From Peteryoungia wuzhouensis (GTDB taxonomy: Bacteria > Pseudomonadota > Alphaproteobacteria > Rhizobiales > Rhizobiaceae): a stretch of 64,000 nt of DNA. A program made the translations under genes and the position numbers. The DNA lies in NCBI RefSeq assembly GCF_003205195.1, contig NZ_QJRY01000001.1:248001-312000 (forward strand). Direction: 5' to 3'. Below, one piece after another: positions 26,826 through 35,661 of the stretch. Position 1 is the stretch's first letter. Each line of letters opens with the position of its first letter. The notes beneath the pieces were generated by a model. The model saw only the letters and a list, made by a program, of their open reading frames with translations. It was not told where the DNA came from and did not search any database.

Positions 26826-27845
26826 CTATGCCGTAGCGTCTGCTACCTCATCCGGTGGCGCTGATCTCACGGGAAGGGCAAGGTGTTCTCGTTCCCATCG
26901 CGCCAGTGTGTCGGCCTCGCCAGCGATCCATCCGACCGCATTGCTTCCCCATTCCTGCGTTCTGCTCGCATATTCCCCCATGAGCCAGATGTGACGGACG
27001 ATCACGAAGCGCGTGACGGCCTGCAGATCCGCTTCGGGGATGGTCCGAACGGATTGGTATCCGTCCAAAAATTCGTGCCACATTGCGATCAATTCGCGGC
27101 CGAAGGACACCTTTGCCCACAGGAAGACTGCGAGGTCATAGGCGAGGTAGCCGGGTCCGCTGTCGTCGAAATCGAAAAAGACGGCCTCACCCGCCTCGTC
27201 GATGCATGCGTTGAACCCATGGCAATCGCCGTGGCAATAGGTCCAGGTCAGACTGTCCATCGCCCGGATGGCAGCGGCTGTTCGCTCGGCGACGCCCTCG
27301 ATCCGGAGGAGAATCGCTGGATCCTCGACCAAGCCGCTGTCTCGGATGCGCATCAGCGGCCGCCACAACAGATGATCGAGGTCGAGCCGATAGCGCGGTT
27401 CTCCGGCTTCGAATGTCTCTGCCGCCTGATGGACCAAAGCCAGGGTCTTGCCGTTGGCTCTGGCATCGCCGGCGGAATTCGCGTCCACGTCGCGGCCTAT
27501 GACCGCGCGAAACAGCACGCCTTCACGCACCCCTTCCGGCGCACGGCCCTCGATGAAAAATGTCCCGTCGCGCGTCGCGATCGGCTGTGCGACAGGAACA
27601 CCCAAGCCTGCGAGGTGCTCGATAAACGCCGTTTCGCTCCGCACATCGGCTGGCCCGCGTGCCCGACGCTGCGACAGGCGAAACACATACCGGTCCCCGC
27701 CCGGCGTCTTGGCCAGGTAGACATCATTGAAGCCGCGCTGCAGCAGCCTGCAGGACACCGGGCCGCCCAGATCATAGTTCCGGTCGATGACGTTCTCGAG
27801 ATCCGCAATCTTCGTTGTCGAATAGAGCGGATGAAAGTCGAGCAT
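26826..27845 (-). CDS. APH-like phosphotransferase (homoserine kinase type II fold)
   Basis: A 339-residue protein of the aminoglycoside phosphotransferase superfamily. RGFNDVYLAK is the nucleotide loop, HGDCHGFN (H205, D207) is the Brenner catalytic motif and VFFDFDD (225-228) holds the metal-binding aspartate. Family members phosphorylate small hydroxylated or amino compounds (homoserine, choline, aminoglycosides); the substrate cannot be named. A choline-kinase-like role is conceivable but unsupported. The ATG at 27845 is slightly preferred over the one at 27878 because of an AGGA upstream. Confidence 0.8.
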   Translation of the reverse strand: MLDFHPLYSTTKIADLENVIDRNYDLGGPVSCRLLQRGFNDVYLAKTPGGDRYVFRLSQRRARGPADVRSETAFIEHLAGLGVPVAQPIATRDGTFFIEGRAPEGVREGVLFRAVIGRDVDANSAGDARANGKTLALVHQAAETFEAGEPRYRLDLDHLLWRPLMRIRDSGLVEDPAILLRIEGVAERTAAAIRAMDSLTWTYCHGDCHGFNACIDEAGEAVFFDFDDSGPGYLAYDLAVFLWAKVSFGRELIAMWHEFLDGYQSVRTIPEADLQAVTRFVIVRHIWLMGEYASRTQEWGSNAVGWIAGEADTLARWEREHLALPVRSAPPDEVADATA

Positions 27846-28003
27846 CTGGCATGTCCTGGCAAATCGGTGATGACTCATCCTGACACGGCGAAGGAATGCC
27901 GCACAACCCAGGATGTTGCATCAGGCCTCCGTTGCAATGCTCTCACATTGCACCGTGAACCAAAGCATTCAGACAGTATTGCCGCCCCCGGTGTCCCTTC
28001 CCC

Positions 28004-28375
28004 TCACGCCTTTCGCGTAAACAGGATCACGGCAAACAGCAAAACACCGGCGAAGGTGACCAGCGACGAGACCGCAACGACGGGCTCGAGCGCGGTATTT
28101 CCGGTCAACATCAGGAAGAGCGATGGGCCCATGACCAGGATGCCGAGCGTGTAGACCATGTACTGGATCTTCGCGATCCGGCTTGCGGCCTGCATCGGAT
28201 TGAACGCGTAGTAGAGGCCGAAGATCGACATGGTGACCCAGCCGAGCAGGTTGATATGCGCATGCGCGCCGGTCGCCTCGAACTGGTGCGTGATAGACAT
28301 GTAAAGACCGACACAGATGCCGGCGATCAGAAACAGGATTGCGGTCCGGAAATACCAGACGGACAGTTGTGGCAT
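28004..28375 (-). CDS. Small four-helix membrane protein resembling heme-copper oxidase subunit I N-terminus
   Basis: A 123-residue protein with four transmembrane helices. The segment GAHAHINLLGWVTMSIFGLYYAF in helix 2 is like the helix of cbb3/NorB-type oxidase subunit I that carries a heme-ligand histidine, including the H-A-H and L-G-W residues. It is only a quarter of subunit I length and cannot be an oxidase by itself. Such short proteins occur in rhizobia near respiratory or nitric-oxide genes. GGAG lies 8 bases before the ATG. An FNR-like box lies about 70 bases upstream, suggesting oxygen or NO control. Confidence 0.7.
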   Translation of the reverse strand: MPQLSVWYFRTAILFLIAGICVGLYMSITHQFEATGAHAHINLLGWVTMSIFGLYYAFNPMQAASRIAKIQYMVYTLGILVMGPSLFLMLTGNTALEPVVAVSSLVTFAGVLLFAVILFTRKA

Positions 28376-28753
28376 GGTGTTCTCCCCCTCCAGAAGCCTA
28401 TTGAGATTAGCACCACCCGCGCGCCGCGCAACAGATCTGATCATCGTCAAATGCTGAAGCATGATGCCCAGGATCCCCCGCAACGCCGGGCGCGCATCTG
28501 CCACAACCATCGACCGGGAAGCGCCGGATAGATATTTGTCTATTGATTTTATAGAATTTAAGCGATAGAAGGCATTCTTATCGTCCTCGCCAGCGGCCGT
28601 ACCCCGGTCGTGCCGGGACCGACGGGACGTTATCGCGCATATGCTCATCTGCGTAGAGAGATTTGCTCTCCACCCGTGCGCAGTTGAAAGGCGATTCCTG
28701 TCTTGTGGATGCGTTCGCGGTGATAATTCAGCACAGTCAGCAGGATTATCGTG
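28376..28753. other. Intergenic region between divergent genes
   Basis: About 378 bases. It holds the FNR-like box at 28437-28450 and an AT-rich patch at 28533-28566, and must contain the cysH promoter. No RNA gene or repeat was recognised. Confidence 0.5.
28437..28450 (-). promoter_or_regulatory. Imperfect FNR/FixK/NnrR-type box
   Basis: Read on the minus strand: TTGAC, four bases, ATCAG. Eight of the ten consensus positions of TTGAT-N4-ATCAA match. Its centre is about 68 bases upstream of the start codon of the oxidase-like small membrane protein, a suitable place for activation by an FNR-family regulator. Confidence 0.45.
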
Positions 28754-29500
28754 ATGCCATCCACCCGTGCCGCAGAGTTTGCCTCCTCCCTCGATCGCCA
28801 ACTCGCCTCGCTCTCGCTTCCGGAACGGCTGCGCCTCGTGGCGGGGCTTGACGGCCGCGCCGTGTTCACCACGTCGCTCGGGATCGAGGATCAGGTGATC
28901 ACCGCCGCCATCGGCCTTGCAGGGCTGCCGATCGACGTTTCGACGCTGGAGACCGGGCGCCTGTTCAAGGAAACGGTCGATCTGATTGCCGAGACCGAAG
29001 AGCGCTTCGGCATCGCCATCACGCGCTTTCATCCCAAGCCTGACGACATCGATGCCTATGCGGCGAAGTATGGGCTCAACGGCTTCTACGAGAGCGTCGA
29101 AGCCCGTCACGCCTGCTGTCATGTGCGCAAGCTGGTGCCTCTCGCCGAGGCGCTTGACGGCGCCCGCTTCTGGATTACCGGCCTTCGCCGCTCGCAGTCC
29201 GGCAATCGCGCCGCCACGCCGTTTGCCGAATACGATGCCGAGCGTGACCTGATCAAGGTGAACCCGCTGGCCGACTGGTCACTCGACGAGATCAACGCTT
29301 ACGTCGAGGTCGAGAGCGTGCCGATCAATCCGCTGCACCGCAGAGGCTATCCCTCGATCGGCTGCGAGCCCTGTACCCGCGCCATCAAGCCGGGAGAGCC
29401 GGAGCGCGCCGGGCGCTGGTGGTGGGAGAATGACGAGAAGCGCGAATGCGGGTTGCACGTTCCGGAGGCTGCGGCCTCCGCGATCCCGACGCCGGCTTGA
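28754..29500 (+). CDS. cysH: Assimilatory adenylyl-sulfate (APS) reductase
   Basis: A 248-residue enzyme of sulfate assimilation. It has the two cysteine pairs that bind a [4Fe-4S] cluster, HACCHVRK (about residue 119) and GCEPCTRA (about residue 205), which mark the APS-using type of bacteria that lack the PAPS route, and a C-terminal ECGLH carrying the catalytic cysteine that forms the thiosulfonate. It reduces activated sulfate to sulfite with thioredoxin. The ATG at 28754 lies behind an AGGA; a GTG directly before it is also in frame. cysD and cysN follow after a palindromic repeat. Confidence 0.93.
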   Translation: MPSTRAAEFASSLDRQLASLSLPERLRLVAGLDGRAVFTTSLGIEDQVITAAIGLAGLPIDVSTLETGRLFKETVDLIAETEERFGIAITRFHPKPDDIDAYAAKYGLNGFYESVEARHACCHVRKLVPLAEALDGARFWITGLRRSQSGNRAATPFAEYDAERDLIKVNPLADWSLDEINAYVEVESVPINPLHRRGYPSIGCEPCTRAIKPGEPERAGRWWWENDEKRECGLHVPEAAASAIPTPA

Positions 29501-29521
29501 ACTGATTTTGCTCCGGTAGCT

Positions 29522-29644
29522 GCCCCTCATCCCCCTGCCGGGACCTTCTCCCCGCAGGCGGGGAGAAGGCGGGAGCCGCCGACGGCGCCGCGAGTCTCTT
29601 CTCCCCGCTTGCGGGGAGAAGGTGGCGGCAGCCGGATGAGGGGC
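29522..29644. repeat. Palindromic intergenic repeat, copy 2
   Basis: Bounded by CCCCTCAT and ATGAGGGG, with two CTTCTCCCCGC-N-GCGGGGAGAAG hairpins inside. It has the same plan as the element at 13477-13590. It separates cysH from cysD. Confidence 0.8.
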
Positions 29645-29686
29645 AACCCCAGAAGACAATGCGGGCGAAAGCCCAAAGGAAGAAAA

Positions 29687-30643
29687 ATGCACGTACACAC
29701 ATCCGAATTCGATCCGCATTCGAAGGATCCCGTCACCAAGCCGCCGCTCGATCCGCATCTGAAGGCGCTGGAAAACGAGGCGATCTATATTTTCCGCGAA
29801 GTGGCCGCCGAGTTTGAAAAGCCGGTGATGCTCTATTCGATCGGCAAGGATTCGTCGGTGCTCCTGCATCTGGCGCGCAAGGCCTTCTTCCCCGGCCGCG
29901 TGCCCTTCCCGCTTCTTCACATCGACACCGGCTGGAAATTCCCCGAGATGATCGCGTTTCGCGATGCGACGGCAGAGAAGTTCGATCTCGACCTGATCGT
30001 GCACACCAATCCGCGCGGCAGGCAAGAGGGCATCGGTCCGTTCAGCCATGGCTCGGCCTATCATACCGATGTGATGAAGACGGAGGCGCTGCGCCAGGCG
30101 CTGGATGCCGGCAAGTATGATGCCGCCTTCGGTGGCGCGCGCCGCGACGAGGAAGCTTCGCGTGCCAAGGAGCGTATCTATTCCTTCCGCACGCCCGACC
30201 ACAAATGGGACCCGCGCAACCAGCGCCCGGAACTGTGGAACATCTATAACGGCATGATCCGCCGCGGCGAAAGCGTGCGCGCCTTCCCGCTGTCGAACTG
30301 GACTGAGGTGGACATCTGGCGCTACATCCAGGCCGAAAACATCGAATTGCCGCCGCTCTACTACGCCAAGCGCCAAAAATACGTCGAGCGCGACGGCATG
30401 CTGATGTGGGCGGAAGATCCGCGCTTCGAAGCATTGCCCGGCGAACAGATCCAGGAAGGCATGCTGCGCTTCCGCACGCTCGGTTGCTGGCCGCTCACCG
30501 GCGGCATCCGCTCCCATGCGACCACCCTCGACGAGGTGATCGCCGAACTCGAAATCGCCACCGTCTCCGAACGCCAGGGCCGCGCCATCGACCGCGACCA
30601 GGCCGGCTCGATGGAAAAGAAGAAGCGCGAAGGATATTTCTGA
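29687..30643 (+). CDS. cysD: Sulfate adenylyltransferase subunit 2
   Basis: A 318-residue ATP pyrophosphatase-type subunit that makes APS from sulfate and ATP together with CysN. The PP-loop [13 protein letters not shown] is at about residues 51-63. [22 protein letters not shown]-like [16 protein letters not shown] and the C-terminal [21 protein letters not shown] are all characteristic. The ATG at 29687 follows AGGAAG. One base separates its stop from the cysN start. Confidence 0.95.
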   Translation: MHVHTSEFDPHSKDPVTKPPLDPHLKALENEAIYIFREVAAEFEKPVMLYSIGKDSSVLLHLARKAFFPGRVPFPLLHIDTGWKFPEMIAFRDATAEKFDLDLIVHTNPRGRQEGIGPFSHGSAYHTDVMKTEALRQALDAGKYDAAFGGARRDEEASRAKERIYSFRTPDHKWDPRNQRPELWNIYNGMIRRGESVRAFPLSNWTEVDIWRYIQAENIELPPLYYAKRQKYVERDGMLMWAEDPRFEALPGEQIQEGMLRFRTLGCWPLTGGIRSHATTLDEVIAELEIATVSERQGRAIDRDQAGSMEKKKREGYF

Positions 30644-30644
30644 G

Positions 30645-32132
30645 ATGACCGCAGCTGCCAATACCGCCCTCGCCGTTGAACTCCTCGAGGCTCCCCAGGC
30701 CGACGCAGCGCCTCTCGTGCGCGATTCGCGCCCGTTGCGGCTGATCACCTGCGGCTCGGTCGACGACGGCAAGTCGACGCTGATCGGACGCCTGCTCTGG
30801 GATACCAAGGCCGTCAAGGAAGACCAGGCCGCCAGCCTGCGTCGCGATTCCGGGCAACAAAACGATCTCGGCCTGCCGGATTTCGCGCTTCTGCTCGACG
30901 GACTTCAGGCCGAGCGCGAACAGGGCATCACCATCGATGTCGCCTATCGCTATTTCGCCACCGACCGCCGCTCCTTCATCGTTGCCGACACCCCCGGCCA
31001 CGAACAGTATACCCGCAACATGGCAACCGGTGCCTCGACGGCGGATCTGGCGATCCTGCTGGTCGATGCCCGCGCGGGCCTTCTCGAACAGACCCGGCGG
31101 CATGCCACCATCGCCTCGCTGATGGGCATCAAGCAGTTCGTGCTGGCGGTGAACAAGTTCGACCTCGTTTCCTACGACAAGGCGGTGTTCGACCAGATCA
31201 GCACCGAGTTCAAGGCCCTCGCCCTGACGCTTGGCGTGCGCCAGGTGACGGCCATTCCGATGTCGGCGCTGAAGGGCGAAAACGTCGTCTACTCCGCCGG
31301 TGCCGTGATCCCGTGGTATGAAGGCCCGACACTGGTGGAAACGCTGGAACTCGCGACACTGCGCTCCGGCCAGTCGACCGGCTTCCGCCTGCCCGTCCAG
31401 CGCGTTTCGCGTCCGGGCGAAAGTTTTCGCGGCTATCAGGGCACCGTGGCCGGTGGCGCGGTAAAGCCCGGCGACAGCGTTGCCATCCTGCCCTCCGGTC
31501 AGGTGGCGAACGTCAAGCAGATCGTCACCTTCGACCTGGTGCGCAATGCGGCCGTTGCCGGTGACGCGATCACGCTGGTGCTCGACCGCCAGGTGGACGT
31601 GGCGCGCGGCGACATGATCGTCTCGCTCGACGCCCAGCCGCAGACGGGGCTCGCCTTCGATGCCCAGCTCGTCGCGTTGCAGCCCGACGGCATCGTGCCC
31701 GGCAAGCGTTACTGGCTGAAGGCGGGTTCGCGCCGCCAGCGCGTGCAGGTGCAGCCGGTGCAGCAGCTCGATCTCAAGTCCGGCAAATGGCTGGCGGCCG
31801 AGATGCTGCAGATGAACGCGATCGGCAAGGTGCATCTCGCCTTTGACGAAACCGCGATCTTCGACCCTTACGAGCTCAACCGCGGCACCGGCGCCTTCAT
31901 CCTGATCGATCCCGATACCAACAACACCGTGGCCGGTGGCATGATATCAGCCAAACGGACCGATCTTGGCGGGCTGAATACCCATGAGGGACGCGTGATC
32001 CTGTCGCTGCCGGCGGATCTTGCCGAACAATTGCTGGCAACCGAGCTGCTCGCCAACCGCCGCGACGAGGTGGAGACCCGCCGGGTCACCACATCCGCCG
32101 CGCGCCAGCTGCTCGACGACATCGACGGCTGA
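30645..32132 (+). CDS. cysN: Sulfate adenylyltransferase subunit 1 (GTPase)
   Basis: A 495-residue elongation-factor-like GTPase that drives APS formation with CysD. G1 GSVDDGKSTLIGRLL, G3 DTPGHEQYTRNMATGAS and G4 NKFD are intact, followed by the two beta-barrel domains. No APS kinase domain is fused at the C terminus, unlike rhizobial NodQ/CysNC, which fits a cell whose CysH uses APS directly. Its message ends at the hairpin at 32161-32187. Confidence 0.95.
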   Translation: MTAAANTALAVELLEAPQADAAPLVRDSRPLRLITCGSVDDGKSTLIGRLLWDTKAVKEDQAASLRRDSGQQNDLGLPDFALLLDGLQAEREQGITIDVAYRYFATDRRSFIVADTPGHEQYTRNMATGASTADLAILLVDARAGLLEQTRRHATIASLMGIKQFVLAVNKFDLVSYDKAVFDQISTEFKALALTLGVRQVTAIPMSALKGENVVYSAGAVIPWYEGPTLVETLELATLRSGQSTGFRLPVQRVSRPGESFRGYQGTVAGGAVKPGDSVAILPSGQVANVKQIVTFDLVRNAAVAGDAITLVLDRQVDVARGDMIVSLDAQPQTGLAFDAQLVALQPDGIVPGKRYWLKAGSRRQRVQVQPVQQLDLKSGKWLAAEMLQMNAIGKVHLAFDETAIFDPYELNRGTGAFILIDPDTNNTVAGGMISAKRTDLGGLNTHEGRVILSLPADLAEQLLATELLANRRDEVETRRVTTSAARQLLDDIDG

Positions 32133-32160
32133 GGCTCAGGCCATTTGACCGACAGAACAG

Positions 32161-32187
32161 ATGGCCTGCCCCGCGCAGGCCATTTTT
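32161..32187 (+). terminator. Terminator of the cysHDN genes
   Basis: ATGGCCTG pairs with CAGGCCAT around a CCCCGCG loop and is followed by TTTT. The T-run overlaps the first bases of the FNR/FixK box of the next gene. Confidence 0.75.
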
Positions 32188-32199
32188 GATATATATCAA
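32186..32199 (+). promoter_or_regulatory. Perfect FNR/FixK box
   Basis: TTGAT-ATAT-ATCAA is an exact match to the FNR/FixK consensus TTGAT-N4-ATCAA. It is centred 80 bases before the start of the MerR/B12 regulator gene, so that gene is probably controlled by oxygen through an FnrN or FixK protein. Confidence 0.7.
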
Positions 32200-32272
32200 G
32201 AATTGCCCGTACACCTCCACGCAAGTTTTCCGAGCTATCACTTAGCCTCGTTGCAAGGAGACGGCGGGACGA

Positions 32273-33166
32273 ATGCATTCGGGTCAAGGCGGAGAGAATT
32301 GTGGTCAGGCGCTGCTGAGCCTCGCCGAGGTTCTTTCCATCAGCGGCATCACGAAGCTGGTCCTGCATGCCTGGGAACGCCGCTACGGCATAGAGCCGAC
32401 GCAACGCAGCGGGACCGGCCGACGCTTCTACACCGCCGAACAGGCCGAACGGCTGCGACTTCTCAAAGTCTGCAGCGATGCCGGGCATCGGATCGGCAAT
32501 CTGATCACGCTGCCCTTGGACGAACTGCAGCGGATCGAGACCACGCAAATCGAGCGCGAACGGAATGCACCGCTGATCGCGGCCATCCGGGCCATGGACG
32601 GGGAGGCGTTTCGCAACCTGCTTCTGGCCCGGGCCGAGAGCGAAGGTCCGGACGTCTTCCTCGACACAACCGCCCTCCCCTTGTTGCGGGACATCGGAAA
32701 CCTGTGGTCGGAAGACGAACTGTCGATTGCCGCCGAACATCTGGCGACCGCGACGCTCAAGCGGCTGCTCGGAACCATGTTTGACACCAGCCCCCGACCG
32801 GGCGCGGACGCTCCCCGCCTGATCACGGCGACACTGTCCGGCGAGGAGCACGAGATCGGGGCGCTCGCCGCCGCATGGATCGCCCGCCTGCATGGGTGGG
32901 ACAGCCTGTGTCTCGGGCCCAATCTGCCGCCGGAAGAAGTTGCAGCAGCAGCTGAGACACGACAGGCGCGCATGGTGTGCATCAGCGCCGTGCATGGCAA
33001 GCCGGCCCGGCTGGAGGCCGGCCTTCGCCAGTTGCGCGGTGCGCTGCCCAGGACGATACGCCTGGTGACGGGCGGACCCGCCTATGCCGCGATGCCGGCA
33101 CTCGACGGCGTTTCCTACCTGCCGCATTTCGACGCTTTTCGGCAGATGGTCGAAGCCGAACGCTGA
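32273..33166 (+). CDS. MerR-family regulator with B12-binding domain (CarH/LitR-like)
   Basis: A 297-residue protein. The N-terminal MerR-type winged helix spans residues 13-80 (LSLAEVLSISGITKLVLHAWERRYGI). Residues 100-170 form the helical bundle and contain W145, nine residues, then E155-H156, the W-x9-EH motif that in CarH contacts the upper face of adenosylcobalamin. The cobalamin-binding domain has EEHEIGALAAAW with H193, the lower axial ligand in E-x-H-x-x-G form. Together these predict a B12-dependent, probably light-sensitive repressor. The perfect FNR/FixK box upstream suggests low-oxygen expression. Targets are unknown; no carotenoid genes are in view. Confidence 0.8.
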   Translation: MHSGQGGENCGQALLSLAEVLSISGITKLVLHAWERRYGIEPTQRSGTGRRFYTAEQAERLRLLKVCSDAGHRIGNLITLPLDELQRIETTQIERERNAPLIAAIRAMDGEAFRNLLLARAESEGPDVFLDTTALPLLRDIGNLWSEDELSIAAEHLATATLKRLLGTMFDTSPRPGADAPRLITATLSGEEHEIGALAAAWIARLHGWDSLCLGPNLPPEEVAAAAETRQARMVCISAVHGKPARLEAGLRQLRGALPRTIRLVTGGPAYAAMPALDGVSYLPHFDAFRQMVEAER

Positions 33167-33294
33167 GCGCGACTGGTCGTCAGAACCAGGGTCAGCGCAG
33201 CCGTGACAGGCGGCAGAGAAAGCCTTCTGCAAATTTAGGGAGACCGGACGACGGGGCCGGCGCGCGATGCCTTGGCGCCGCCAGACCTGCCCGA

Positions 33295-34353
33295 TCAGCC
33301 TGTCGGCCCCTTCGGCGCGTTGCGGGCCGTCGACTGGCGGGCGATCAGCTGGAAGCCGAGATCCACCACGGTTGGCGCCTGGCGGCCGCCACCCGTCGCA
33401 CGGATCAGCATGTCGGCCGCCCGGTAGCCGATCTCGTAGCGCGGCAGGCGCACCGAGGTGAGCGAGGGAAATGCGACGCCGGCATAGTCGAAATCGTTGA
33501 AACCGCAGATGCCGAATTCGTTCGGAACGGAACGGCCACGCCTTTGGCATTCGAACAGGGCGCCGAGCGCAAGATCGTCGCTATGGCAGAAGGCAGCGTC
33601 CGCATCCGGATGATCGCTGAGCAGGCGATCGAGCAAATGAGCGCCGAGCCCGACGCTGGTATAGCTGTCGATCGACAGGACAAGGGACGGATCGAACAGG
33701 CCTTCTGCCTCCAGGACCGACTGAAAGCCTTCAAGACGCCGCTTGGACCTGTTGTCCCAGCTGGCGCCCAGCATGGCGATGCGCCGGTAGCCCTGCTCCA
33801 GCAGATGGCGGGTGGCCGCCTCGGCGGCCAGGCGGTGATCGATGCCGACAGCCATTTCCGCCGGCGCGTGGCTGACATCCATGATCTCGACCACCGGACA
33901 GGGCGCACGGCGCAGCAGGTCGTCCAGGGCCGAATCATGCTGCAGGCCGACATAAATGATGCCGGCCGGGTTCTGGGAGAAGAAGAAGCGCAGCTTGCGG
34001 CCATCGTCATTCCGTCCGTCACCGGGGTTGGCATACTGGATGCGCAAATCGGTGGAGCGAACGCGGTCCTCGATGCCGCGCATGACGGCGATGAAGGCAT
34101 AGCTGGTGAGACCCGGCGTCAGGACCCCGATCAGGCCGCTGTCCTTGCTGGCGAGCGCCCGCGCCGCCATGTCCGGCACATAACCCATCTGCTCGACGAC
34201 GCGCAGGATCGTCTCGCGCAGCGCCGGCGACACTTTCTCCGGCTCTCGCAGGGCACGCGATACGGTGATCGCACTCACACCAGCAGCCTGGGCGACATCG
34301 GAAAGCGTAACTTTTTCATGGCGGTGACGCCGCCGTCGCGTGCCTGGAATCAT
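33295..34353 (-). CDS. LacI-family transcriptional regulator
   Basis: A 352-residue regulator with the LacI DNA-binding head TLSDVAQAAGVSAITVSRALREPEKVS and hinge helix ARALASKDSGLIGVL. It is followed by a periplasmic-binding-protein-like sugar-sensing domain (FNDFDYAGVAFPSLTSVRLPRYEIG is typical of the GntR/gluconate branch). It probably represses a sugar or sugar-acid catabolic operon that is not in this window; the neighbours give no clue. An in-frame TTG at 34362 is an alternative start. Confidence 0.88.
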   Translation of the reverse strand: MIPGTRRRRHRHEKVTLSDVAQAAGVSAITVSRALREPEKVSPALRETILRVVEQMGYVPDMAARALASKDSGLIGVLTPGLTSYAFIAVMRGIEDRVRSTDLRIQYANPGDGRNDDGRKLRFFFSQNPAGIIYVGLQHDSALDDLLRRAPCPVVEIMDVSHAPAEMAVGIDHRLAAEAATRHLLEQGYRRIAMLGASWDNRSKRRLEGFQSVLEAEGLFDPSLVLSIDSYTSVGLGAHLLDRLLSDHPDADAAFCHSDDLALGALFECQRRGRSVPNEFGICGFNDFDYAGVAFPSLTSVRLPRYEIGYRAADMLIRATGGGRQAPTVVDLGFQLIARQSTARNAPKGPTG

Positions 34354-34650
34354 GATCGTCAATTTAGCAGATTATTCAACCGATGGTAGGCCAATCTGAA
34401 GACATCCCTGCGAATTGACAGATGCCAAACAATAAAGCGACTTCTTAAATACCCGTGCGTGCAATAGGTTGACGCTCTAAATCCCGGGTTAGCTCCACCA
34501 CGGCTTCGTTATCGAATACAACTGTGGGTCGGACACACCAATATTGCTTGGCTTGCCCGAGCAAGCCGGCGCGGTCATCCGGGGATGGCGCCTGCGGGTC
34601 GTCGCGGGACGCATCGCGTCATCTGAGACGGCTACAAATGGCAAAAACGA
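34354..34650. other. Intergenic region between LacI regulator and tRNA-Pro
   Basis: About 300 bases. No ORF with support. A short piece at 34480-34501 resembles the 3' end of a tRNA or tmRNA (AGCTCCACCA) but no gene body accompanies it. Confidence 0.4.
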
Positions 34651-34675
34651 AAAAACCCTGCCGAAGCAGGGTTTT
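34651..34675 (-). terminator. Terminator of tRNA-Pro
   Basis: Read on the minus strand: AAAACCCTGC, loop TTCG, GCAGGGTTTTTT. It starts six bases after the tRNA CCA end. Confidence 0.85.
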
Positions 34676-34680
34676 CAAGC

Positions 34681-34757
34681 TGGTCGGAGTGGAGTGATTC
34701 GAACACTCGACCCCCACGTCCCGAACGTGGTGCGCTACCAGACTGCGCTACACTCCG
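34681..34757 (-). tRNA. tRNA-Pro(CGG)
   Basis: On the minus strand the acceptor stem CGGAGTG/CACTCCG closes the cloverleaf. The anticodon stem CCACG/CGTGG holds loop TTCGGGA, giving anticodon CGG, which reads the proline codon CCG. The T-arm GGTCGAGTGTTCGAATCACT region is complete and the discriminator A plus CCA is encoded (34681-34684). Length is 77 bases with CCA. Confidence 0.95.
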
Positions 34758-35187
34758 TGACCAGCGGCGCCTCTATAGACCAGCGATTTTGCGAGTACAA
34801 GCAGGGACACGACAAAATCACGACAGAAAGATGTTTTTTTTTCACGGCAGCTATCGAAAGCCCCGTATTTCCAGGATCTTGAGGGATCAAACCCGAGTGC
34901 AAACCGGGATGACTTCCTTACTGTCGGCATTCCGCCCGGTCCGCTTCCTCGGAGAATTTGGGGCGTATGGCACGATCGAGGTGTCGCGGACCGGCGCTGT
35001 GTGGAACAACCCGGCCTTCCGTTACGTTGCGCAGACGCATCAGCTGGAAATTTTGCGGTGTGCGAACGGCCGGGACAATTTCCCCTGCCGTCGTTTGACG
35101 CTAAGGCAGGTGTGGATCGCGCGACCGGCAGCGCGCCGCAGGACCAGGCCGGAAGACCGCACATTCAGGGTGCAAGGGGCAGCAACA
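34758..35187. other. Gene-poor region upstream of the lipoprotein gene
   Basis: About 430 bases. The open frame that runs through it lacks a ribosome binding site and homology and only becomes coding at the lipoprotein start. It should hold the promoters of tRNA-Pro and of the lipoprotein gene. Confidence 0.4.
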
Positions 35188-35604
35188 ATGACATTCCGCA
35201 ACATGCTGACGGCAGGCCTCATGGCCGCTCTCGGACTGGCAGCCACAGGCTGCACGACCACCGGCGTTCCCCAGAACGAGGTCGAGGCCCGCTGGAACGG
35301 CCAGCAGGCCGGCGCGTTCTTCGCCCGGTTCGGACCTCCCGTCACCGACGCCGTTGCCGGCAATTCGACCCTCTATACCTGGCGCGGCGGCAACAAGACC
35401 CGCGTGATCCCGGCGACCTACGAGGATCTCGGCAATGGCAAGAAGGGCAAGCTGCTGACCCAGGCGCGCACGCAGTATATGCGGTGCGAAGTGCAGCTGA
35501 CGGTCTCTTCGGATTACGTCATCCGCAGCATCCGCACCGTCGTCGACCGGCCCGGCATCAATGGCGGCAAGAGCTACTGCGCCGAATTCCTCGCCGCCGA
35601 CTGA
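35188..35604 (+). CDS. Small predicted lipoprotein
   Basis: A 138-residue protein. Residues 1-22 are a lipoprotein signal (MTFRNMLTAGLMAALGLAAT) with lipobox ATGC. The mature part contains RWNGQQAGAFFARFGPPVTD and TLYTWRGGNKTRV, which recalls the small periplasmic lipoproteins that contain a G-P-P turn and a Y-x-W strand, a family common in rhizobia and not functionally assigned. Two late cysteines (C93, C130 region) could form a disulfide. A strong terminator follows. Confidence 0.8.
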   Translation: MTFRNMLTAGLMAALGLAATGCTTTGVPQNEVEARWNGQQAGAFFARFGPPVTDAVAGNSTLYTWRGGNKTRVIPATYEDLGNGKKGKLLTQARTQYMRCEVQLTVSSDYVIRSIRTVVDRPGINGGKSYCAEFLAAD

Positions 35605-35628
35605 GCCTCCGGCAACCCAAAATTCAAA

Positions 35629-35661
35629 GCCTCCGGTCCATCACGGGCCGGAGGCTTTTTT
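35629..35661 (+). terminator. Rho-independent terminator
   Basis: GCCTCCGG pairs with CCGGAGGC around an 11-base loop, followed by six Ts. It ends the lipoprotein transcript. Confidence 0.9.
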
